This document shows, piece by piece, positions 18,494 to 24,650 of a DNA stretch of 64,000 nucleotides. The stretch comes from JBARRO01 sp049644265 (GTDB taxonomy: Bacteria; Bacteroidota; Ignavibacteria; UBA10030): positions 1 to 64,000 of the forward strand of contig JBARRO010000139.1 of assembly GCA_049644265.1 (NCBI GenBank). The letters run 5' to 3'. Each line of letters starts with the position of its first letter. Position 1 is the stretch's first letter. The notes below the pieces were generated by a model. It ran no database searches. It was not told where the DNA came from and saw only the letters and a program-made list of their open reading frames with translations. Made by a program: the position numbers and the translations under genes.

Positions 18494-18847
18494 CTATCTT
18501 AGCAACGATTTTTGTAGACCGTACAGCATCGCAATGATCTCATTGAACTGCTTGAGAATATCTTGATAGGTTGCCTCCTGCATGAAATCATTTTCCAGAG
18601 CAATATCGAGGCAACCTACGCACTCGAAAGCGGAACGAATTGAGTAATCAAGAAAACGCGCGAATTCTTTTTTTGTCGTGTTTCCCGCACCTTCAGCAAT
18701 ATTCAGAACAATCGAATCCGTAGCCCTTTTGAATTGCGAGGTTAATACGAATAGTTCGTCTTTCGGGAATCTTCTTACTGTCTGCCTTACAACCTTTGTC
18801 ATCGAAAGCGCTTTTCGATAGACATTTAGATCCTTGAATTTGTTCAT
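18494..18847 (-). CDS. Four-helix bundle protein (23S rRNA intervening-sequence family)
   Basis: A 117-residue, all-helical protein. FKDLNVYRKALSM, FKRATDSIVLNIAEGAGN and FARFLDYSIRSAFECVG are hallmarks of the S23/IVP family, whose genes sit inside 23S rRNA insertions in some bacteria and which is related to the Avd accessory proteins of diversity-generating retroelements. Here it stands alone: no rRNA, reverse transcriptase or variable repeat is in the window. It is bracketed by similar repeat tracts in opposite orientation. Function unknown; nucleic-acid binding is plausible. Confidence 0.85.
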   Translation of the reverse strand: MNKFKDLNVYRKALSMTKVVRQTVRRFPKDELFVLTSQFKRATDSIVLNIAEGAGNTTKKEFARFLDYSIRSAFECVGCLDIALENDFMQEATYQDILKQFNEIIAMLYGLQKSLLR

Positions 18848-18872
18848 GGAATCCCCCTTTTTTGGTTGATTT

Positions 18873-18902
18873 TACTCAACTACTCCATTACTTCACTACT
18901 TC
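18873..18902. repeat. Inverted gtagtgaagtaatggagtag repeat tract
   Basis: Read on the minus strand this tract resembles the one at 18441-18488. It runs into the gatB 3' end: the gatB stop codon TAG is itself part of the repeat word. Confidence 0.65.
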
Positions 18903-20359
18903 TTCTCCCCCAACTTCCTCCTCAACACCTCATTCACCACCTTGGGATTAGCCTTCCCCTTCATCATCTTCATCGTCTCTCCCACGAAAAAGCCGAACAG
19001 ATTCATCTTCCCTTCGTTGAATTTCTTCACCTGCTCCTGATTCCTGGAGAGGATTTCATCCACGACTTTTTCGATTGCCGCCGTGTCGCTGACTTGCACA
19101 AGGCCAAGCTTCTGCACAATTGCTTTGGGGGATTCGGCCGTGTTGAGCATTTCCTCGAAGACTTCTTTTGCAATCTTGCTGCTAATCGTCCCATCGACGA
19201 GGAGGTCGATCATTTCGGAGAGATACTTCGATGCAACCGGGAATTCTACAACTGCAACGCGGCGCTCTTTGACAACTCTCAGCACATCGCCCATCGTCCA
19301 GTTGCTGGCCAGCTTGAATGTTTCATCATTTTTCCTGCCCAAATGTTTCACCACACTCTCGAAGTAATCCGCCAGGTCTTTCTCCGCGGTCAAGATATCG
19401 GCGTCATACTTCGGAAGCTTGTATTCGCCGACATATCGATCCCTGCGGGCGGAGGGCAGTTCCGGCAGAGTTTTGCCTATTTCTTCTATCCATTCCCGTT
19501 CGACCAGGACGGGAACAAGGTCCGGCTCCGGGAAGTACCGGTAGTCGTGCGCCTCTTCTTTGGAACGCATGGAGACAGCAATTCCCTGACCCGCATCCCA
19601 CAGCAGCGTCTCCTGCTCGATCGTTCCCCCACTCTCGAGCAGATCAATCTGGCGATTGATTTCGAACTCGAGCGCCCGCTCCACAAACCGGAATGAATTC
19701 ATATTCTTGACTTCTGTCTTCACACCAAAGGTCGTCACTCCCTTCCTTCGGACCGAAACGTTCGCGTCACAGCGGAGACTTCCCTCCTCCATATTGCCAT
19801 CGCAAATGCCGAGGTACGTCACCATCTGTCTGATTTTCGAAAGCGCATGTGCCGCCTCATGCGGCGACCGTATGTCCGGCTCGGTAACGATTTCGATGAG
19901 TGGAACACCGCAGCGATTCAAGTCAACGAGCGTGTCGACGTCAAGGTCGTGAATGGATTTGCCGGCATCTTCCTCCATATGAATGCGCGTGATGCCGATT
20001 GTCTTCTTCCTTCCATCCTCCGACTCAATCTCCAAAGAACCGTTGGAGCAAATCGGTTCTTCATACTGGGAGATCTGATAGCCCTTCGGCAGGTCAGGAT
20101 AGAAGTAATTCTTTCGCGCGAAAATTGATTTGGGCGCTATCGTGCATCCCATGGAGAGTCCCAGCTTGATTGCAAACTCGACAACATTCTTATTGAGGAC
20201 CGGCAGAACGCCCGGCATGCCGAGGCAAACGGGGCATACGTTGGAGTTCGGGTCGTTGCCAAATTTCGTCGAGCAGCTGCAGAATGCCTTGGAGGCCGTC
20301 AGGAGTTGGGCGTGAACTTCGAGGCCGATGACGGGTTCGTATGCGTCGTTCCAGGGCAT
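18896..20359 (-). CDS. gatB: Aspartyl/glutamyl-tRNA(Asn/Gln) amidotransferase subunit B
   Basis: Subunit of the GatCAB complex that converts misacylated Asp-tRNA(Asn) and Glu-tRNA(Gln) to the amides. It has 487 residues. IGLEVHAQLLT at the N-terminus, CPVCLGMPGVLPVLN, the kinase-like domain with GSLRCDANVS, and the C-terminal GatB/YqeY tail ending NPKVVNEVLRRKL are all diagnostic. The cysteines in CSCSTKF and CPVC fit the zinc-type site. gatA and gatC are not in the window. Confidence 0.97.
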   Translation of the reverse strand: MPWNDAYEPVIGLEVHAQLLTASKAFCSCSTKFGNDPNSNVCPVCLGMPGVLPVLNKNVVEFAIKLGLSMGCTIAPKSIFARKNYFYPDLPKGYQISQYEEPICSNGSLEIESEDGRKKTIGITRIHMEEDAGKSIHDLDVDTLVDLNRCGVPLIEIVTEPDIRSPHEAAHALSKIRQMVTYLGICDGNMEEGSLRCDANVSVRRKGVTTFGVKTEVKNMNSFRFVERALEFEINRQIDLLESGGTIEQETLLWDAGQGIAVSMRSKEEAHDYRYFPEPDLVPVLVEREWIEEIGKTLPELPSARRDRYVGEYKLPKYDADILTAEKDLADYFESVVKHLGRKNDETFKLASNWTMGDVLRVVKERRVAVVEFPVASKYLSEMIDLLVDGTISSKIAKEVFEEMLNTAESPKAIVQKLGLVQVSDTAAIEKVVDEILSRNQEQVKKFNEGKMNLFGFFVGETMKMMKGKANPKVVNEVLRRKLGEKK

Positions 20360-20409
20360 GAGGAAGTTGTTTGAATTGTTGGATGGTTGGTATCTTGAGA
20401 ACGTCGGCT

Positions 20410-20979
20410 CTAGTGTCGGATGAGGTACCGTGCCCTTCCCTCCCGGACACGGAACCCGATTTGCCTGTCCACTTTCGGAGGGGAGCTCATAAGCTGACGA
20501 ATGGCTTCCACGATAGCGATAATGTCATCATCGTGTCTCTTCACGTGCGATTCAAGAAGCCTCAGTTTGTCAGCAAGCTTTCGGTGCGTGGAAAGAAGCT
20601 CTCTCAGTTTCACAAAGGCACGCACGACGTACAGACTCGCTTCGATGGCTCTTCCTGAATTGAGGACGCTCGCGAGCATGATCGCCCCGTGCTCCGTGAA
20701 GGCATACGGAGGATATCGTCGCCCGCCACGACCCGTTTTTGAGGTTTCAAATTGAAACCTCAAAGCGGTACGGACAGCAGAGAACTCTCGTGGCGTAAGC
20801 CGAAACACCATGTCCGGAGGAAAACGGAGAGGGTTGCGCTTCACAGCGAGATTCAGAGACTTCGTGGGGACACCATACAGCTCAGCCAGATCGCGATCCA
20901 GCATGACTTTCTTTCCCCGAAGAACGAGAATTGCTTTCTGAATCCGCTCAACCGGGATGAGCACACGACGAACATTCAT
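20410..20979 (-). CDS. ORF6N domain-containing DNA-binding protein
   Basis: 189 residues. The N-terminal 80 residues match the ORF6N domain: IQKAILVLRGKKVMLDRDLAELYGV, then FPPDMVFRLT, then the AFTEHGAIMLASVL segment. The rest is helical and probably coiled (ELLSTHRKLADKLRLLESHVK). ORF6N proteins are common on phages and mobile DNA and also as chromosomal singletons in Bacteroidota; they are presumed DNA-binding regulators. A GAGGGGGGAA ribosome-binding site precedes the ATG. No transposase or phage gene is nearby, so any transfer is old or incomplete. Confidence 0.85.
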   Translation of the reverse strand: MNVRRVLIPVERIQKAILVLRGKKVMLDRDLAELYGVPTKSLNLAVKRNPLRFPPDMVFRLTPREFSAVRTALRFQFETSKTGRGGRRYPPYAFTEHGAIMLASVLNSGRAIEASLYVVRAFVKLRELLSTHRKLADKLRLLESHVKRHDDDIIAIVEAIRQLMSSPPKVDRQIGFRVREGRARYLIRH

Positions 20980-21001
20980 TGTTCCCCCCTCTCAACGATT
21001 T

Positions 21002-22165
21002 CTACGCGGCGATTGCCCTCGTAACTTTCTCTGCTGCTTCTTTGAGACTTCCCGCAACATCAAAGCTCAGGCCGGAGTTTTTCAGAATCTCCGCGGCGAG
21101 TTCGGCGTTCGTGCCAGCCAGCCTGATGACGATCGGAACGTGGACGTCAACCTTCTTTGCTGCTTCGACAACGCCCGTGGCAACACGGTCGCAGCGGACG
21201 ATGCCGCCGAAAATGTTAATAAGAATCGCTTTCACGTGCGGATCTTTGAGAATGATCTTGAATCCCGCTTCGACTGTCTGTGCACTCGCGCCTCCACCGA
21301 CATCGAGAAAATTCGCCGGCATCCCTCCGGCAAGCTTGATGATGTCCATCGTCCCCATCGCCAGACCAGCCCCGTTGACCATGCAGCCGACATTTCCGTC
21401 GAGCTTGATGTAGTTCAGATTCGACGCGGACGCCTCGACCTCAAGCGGGTCCTCCTCATCGAGGTCCCGCAGCGACGCATAATCGGGATGACGGTAGAGC
21501 GCATTGTCGTCAAAGTTGATTTTGGCATCCAGGGCGATCACATTACCCTCCTTGGTAATGACCAGCGGATTGATTTCCGCCAACGATGCATCCGTTGCTT
21601 CGTACGCTTTGTAGAGCGCCAGGAGGAATTTCACGCCGTTCTTGAAGGCATCCCCCGTCAATCCAAGGCCAAAGCAGAGCGACCGCGCCTGGAATTGCTG
21701 CATGCCGACTCCCGGTTGCACGTATTCTTTGAGGATCTTTTCCGGAGTCTCAGCTGCCACTTTCTCTATCTCAACGCCACCCTCGGTAGAAGCCATGACC
21801 ACGTTTTGCGAGCGAGCACGGTCAAGCGTCACGCCGACGTACAGCTCCCTGGCAATGTTCATTCCCTGTTCGATGAGCAGACGCTTGACGATCCTGCCTT
21901 CAGGGCCTGTTTGATGCGTCACGAGCCGCATTCCCAAAATTTCCGTCGCGCGCGACCGGACTTCGTCGAGACTGCGCGCCAGTTTCACGCCGCCGCCTTT
22001 TCCGCGACCCCCCGCGTGGATCTGGGCTTTCACAACCCAGACTTGTCCTCCGACTTTTTCAGCCGCCTTGACCGCTTCATCGACGGTGAACGCGACTTCA
22101 CCTTTAGGCACGGGGACGTTGTATTTTTTGAGGATTTCTTTGCCCTGGTATTCGTGGATTTTCAT
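21002..22165 (-). CDS. sucC: Succinate-CoA ligase (ADP-forming) subunit beta
   Basis: TCA-cycle enzyme subunit carrying the ATP-grasp nucleotide site and the succinate site. It starts MKIHEYQGKEILKKYNVPVP and has KAQIHAGGRGKGGGVK, GNVGCMVNGAGLAMGTMD and NIFGGIVRCDRVA. At 387 residues it is full length. The more usual GGIMRCD reads GGIVRCD, a conservative change. sucD is not adjacent. No Shine-Dalgarno sequence is visible: a gtttaaag-type repeat begins within a few bases of the ATG. Confidence 0.96.
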   Translation of the reverse strand: MKIHEYQGKEILKKYNVPVPKGEVAFTVDEAVKAAEKVGGQVWVVKAQIHAGGRGKGGGVKLARSLDEVRSRATEILGMRLVTHQTGPEGRIVKRLLIEQGMNIARELYVGVTLDRARSQNVVMASTEGGVEIEKVAAETPEKILKEYVQPGVGMQQFQARSLCFGLGLTGDAFKNGVKFLLALYKAYEATDASLAEINPLVITKEGNVIALDAKINFDDNALYRHPDYASLRDLDEEDPLEVEASASNLNYIKLDGNVGCMVNGAGLAMGTMDIIKLAGGMPANFLDVGGGASAQTVEAGFKIILKDPHVKAILINIFGGIVRCDRVATGVVEAAKKVDVHVPIVIRLAGTNAELAAEILKNSGLSFDVAGSLKEAAEKVTRAIAA

Positions 22166-22167
22166 GG

Positions 22168-22392
22168 AGATTTAAGAGTTTAAAGTTTCTAGTTTAAAGT
22201 TTAGGGTTTGAGAGCTGAGGGCTGAGGTTTGGCGAGCACTACTTTAGTTTTGAGTTTGCAGAAAAATTCCAGCGTGCAGGCAGTAGAGAAACCATTACCC
22301 ATTACTTATTGCTCATAGCTTATTCTCCGTTCTTCATTGTTCATTGCTCATTGTTCATTGCATCATTGTCCATCGCATCGTTGTCCATTGCC
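22168..22392. repeat. Mixed intergenic repeat tracts around the sucC 5' side
   Basis: Two tracts with a short spacer. Bases 22168-22215 are gtttaaagtttctagtttaa-type; 22298-22392 are cattgttcattgctcattg-type. The second runs into the 3' end of the zinc-ribbon gene and encodes its C-terminal tail. Confidence 0.7.
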
Positions 22393-22862
22393 TTCTCCCA
22401 CTCTTCAAACTCTTTCCTGGCAGCGACGTATTCGGGGATCGGAACAAACACCTTGGCCGGTTTGCTCAGGTTGCTGCGGGACTGAGGGGAGTCTCCGCCT
22501 CCGTCCCAGACAAATCCGATTGAATTGAAATTCTGCGGCAACACCGTGAATCCCTGCGATCCGAGGAATGAGCGGACGAGTTCTGCATCGTTGATTTCCG
22601 TCGATTGGAAGAGCTTTGCCCAATCCTGTTGGACCTCGACTTTGCAATGGCTCAGACAAAACTGACGGCCGCGAACAACCTTCGCACATTCCTTGCAGAC
22701 AACCTTCCGGCAGATAATGCAAACCCCTGACGAAATATTCTCCGGATGGGTCTCACAGAAGACATCCGTTCCGCCCTCAAAGAGTATTCCGCAGTGGGGA
22801 CAGAAATCGGAGTCTGCGGTGACTTCTTCAGAGCAGTTGGGACATGCGGTCAGTTGAGACAT
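22341..22862 (-). CDS. Zinc-ribbon / B-box protein with DUF2007-like domain
   Basis: 173 residues from the ATG at 22862 (MSQLTACPNC). The first zinc ribbon uses CPNC and CPHC. A B-box-like finger follows (CETHPENISSGVCIICRKV then CKECAKVV and CLSHC). After about residue 95 comes a DUF2007-like segment (DAELVRSFLGSQGF to VFVPIPEYVAARKEFEEW), a fold linked to PII-like signal-transducing proteins. No enzyme motif. The last 15 residues (AMDNDAMDNDAMNNEQ) are read from an intergenic repeat. The frame opens further upstream but that segment is also repeat-derived. Confidence 0.75.
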   Translation of the reverse strand: MSQLTACPNCSEEVTADSDFCPHCGILFEGGTDVFCETHPENISSGVCIICRKVVCKECAKVVRGRQFCLSHCKVEVQQDWAKLFQSTEINDAELVRSFLGSQGFTVLPQNFNSIGFVWDGGGDSPQSRSNLSKPAKVFVPIPEYVAARKEFEEWEKAMDNDAMDNDAMNNEQ

Positions 22863-22943
22863 ATAATAGACTCTTGGAGAAGGTGGTAGGTGTGAGGTGG
22901 TAGGAAGATATTCCCCTTCCACCTACGACCTATCACCTTCTTC
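22863..22943. repeat. ggtaggtgtgaggtgg-type repeat tract
   Basis: Purine-rich words (gaaggtggtaggtgtgaggtgg) face complementary words (ccttccacctacgacctatcacc), so the gap between pruA and the zinc-ribbon gene could fold into an imperfect hairpin. It abuts the zinc-ribbon start codon on one side and the pruA stop on the other. Confidence 0.55.
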
Positions 22944-24500
22944 CTATTTTATCTTCTCAGCAATGGACTTCGCTTGAAGGAAGAGCAACAGGTAGTCATG
23001 TCCGCCGGCTTTCGAATCCGTTCCCGACATATTGAATCCGCCGAACGGATGAACTCCTACAAGAGCTCCGGTAATTTTGCGATTCACATAAAAATTCCCC
23101 ACATGAAAGGACTTCTTCGCCTTCTCGATCTTCTTTCGATTCCTTGTCCAAACACCGCCCGTGAGACCGAATTCCGTGTTGTTCGCTATCTCCAACGCCT
23201 GGTCGAAGTTCTTCGCTTTGATGACGGCCAGGACTGGTCCGAAAATTTCCTCCTGGGAAATTGTCGCTTTCGCATCAACGTCAGCAATGACGGTCGGCTT
23301 GATGAAGTACCCGTCTTCGTTCAGACTCATTCCGCCGGCGATCAGGCGGCCGCCTTCCTGCTGCCCCTTTTCGATATACTGGAGGATTTTCTCCTGGGCG
23401 CCTTTGTTGATCACCGGACCGATGTAGTTCGACTGCTTTTCAGAATTTCCGACCACAAGTTTGCTGGTTTTCTCTTTCAGGAGGTCGACGAATTTGTCGT
23501 ACACCTTTTCGACAACAATCGCCCGTGATGCAGCGGAACACTTTTGACCCTGGAAACCGAAAGCCGACACAACCGTCGCCTGAGCGGCGGCTTCAAGGTC
23601 GGTGTCATCGTCGACGACGATGGAGTCCTTTCCTCCCATCTCCACAACGACCCGCTTGAGCCATTTTTGTCCGGGCTGGACCTTTGCTGCAAGCTCGTTG
23701 ATATGAATTCCAACTTCCTTGGATCCCGTGAATGAAATGAACCGGGTCAGTGGATGGGCGACCATCGTGTCACCGACGGACCCGCCGGGTCCCGTGATAA
23801 AATTAATCACTCCTGCGGGCAATCCCACTTCGCGCATCAGGTTGAAGTAGTACCACCCTGTCAGGGGCGAATCGCTGGAGGGCTTGAGAGCAACGGTATT
23901 TCCCGTGACAACGGCGGCTGAGGCCATCCCCGTGAGGATGGCGAGTGCGAAGTTCCAGGGAGGAACCACAACACCGGCGCCAAGGGGGATGTACACCAGC
24001 TCGTTCTTTTCCTGCGGGTGCTTGACCACGGGCTGGGGTCCGGCAAACCGGAGCATCTCGCGAGCGTAGAACTCCATGAAATCGATCGCCTCAGCGGTAT
24101 CGGCATCGGCTTCGGGCCACGTTTTGCCGACTTCGTAGACCATGACGGCGCTGAACTCGTGCTTTCTTTTACGCATCAACTTCGCGGCTTTGACGAGATA
24201 TTCGACCCGCTTTTTCGGGTCGACCAGCTTCCATTGTTCGAATTTCGCCGCAGTAGTTTCCACGGCTCTTTTTGCCAGTGCCTCATCGGCTTTCTGAAAC
24301 ACGCCGACCACTTGTGAGGGTTTGGAAGGATTATAGGAATAGAGCTTATTCTCAGTGCGGATTTCTTCGCCGCCGATAACGATGGGGTATTCTTTACCGA
24401 AGTTCGCCTTCACTTTGGCCAGCGCCTTTTCCATTGCACTCCGGTTTGCCGGCTTTGTGAAATCGGTCAACGGTTCATTCTTGAATTTCGGGAGAGCCAT
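22944..24500 (-). CDS. pruA: L-glutamate gamma-semialdehyde dehydrogenase (P5C dehydrogenase)
   Basis: Second step of proline catabolism: oxidises glutamate semialdehyde to glutamate with NAD+. 518 residues, the single-domain RocA/PruA type. VVPPWNFALAIL is the substrate-side Asn motif, VVVEMGGKDSIVVDDD carries the general-base Glu, and FGFQGQKCSAASRAIVV holds the catalytic Cys; FGGFNMSGTDSKAGG near the C-terminus is typical of the subfamily. An AAAGGAACTG ribosome-binding site precedes the ATG. No proline dehydrogenase gene is in the window. Confidence 0.93.
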   Translation of the reverse strand: MALPKFKNEPLTDFTKPANRSAMEKALAKVKANFGKEYPIVIGGEEIRTENKLYSYNPSKPSQVVGVFQKADEALAKRAVETTAAKFEQWKLVDPKKRVEYLVKAAKLMRKRKHEFSAVMVYEVGKTWPEADADTAEAIDFMEFYAREMLRFAGPQPVVKHPQEKNELVYIPLGAGVVVPPWNFALAILTGMASAAVVTGNTVALKPSSDSPLTGWYYFNLMREVGLPAGVINFITGPGGSVGDTMVAHPLTRFISFTGSKEVGIHINELAAKVQPGQKWLKRVVVEMGGKDSIVVDDDTDLEAAAQATVVSAFGFQGQKCSAASRAIVVEKVYDKFVDLLKEKTSKLVVGNSEKQSNYIGPVINKGAQEKILQYIEKGQQEGGRLIAGGMSLNEDGYFIKPTVIADVDAKATISQEEIFGPVLAVIKAKNFDQALEIANNTEFGLTGGVWTRNRKKIEKAKKSFHVGNFYVNRKITGALVGVHPFGGFNMSGTDSKAGGHDYLLLFLQAKSIAEKIK

Positions 24501-24604
24501 TACTTCAGTTCCTTTCTAAAGATTCTCTGATGCTGACGTACTGTTTAATGTAAGAAAATATTCGAAGAGAGAGAAGGGACTCATCCCCCTTCTGATATCT
24601 CCCC

Positions 24605-24628
24605 CTTCTCTAACTCGAGTTAGAGAAG
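24605..24628 (-). terminator. 24-base perfect palindrome after the nagZ-amiE fusion
   Basis: cttctctaactc is followed directly by its exact complement gagttagagaag. It lies 23 bases past the stop of the fusion gene. In RNA it would give a hairpin of up to 12 pairs minus the loop. There is no U-run, so it could be a factor-assisted terminator or an RNA 3'-end stabiliser; being symmetric, it could equally bind a dimeric protein. Confidence 0.5.
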
Positions 24629-24650
24629 CGGGAATAGAGTCGTTTCCGCG

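Noticed and set aside
20410..20979. ORF6N gene as part of a prophage or insertion element
   Set aside because: No integrase, transposase, phage structural gene or flanking direct repeats were found near it.
20957..22183. 408-residue plus-strand frame opposite sucC
   Set aside because: Covers sucC almost exactly in antisense, is rich in Arg/His/Phe as expected for a shadow, and has no family signature.
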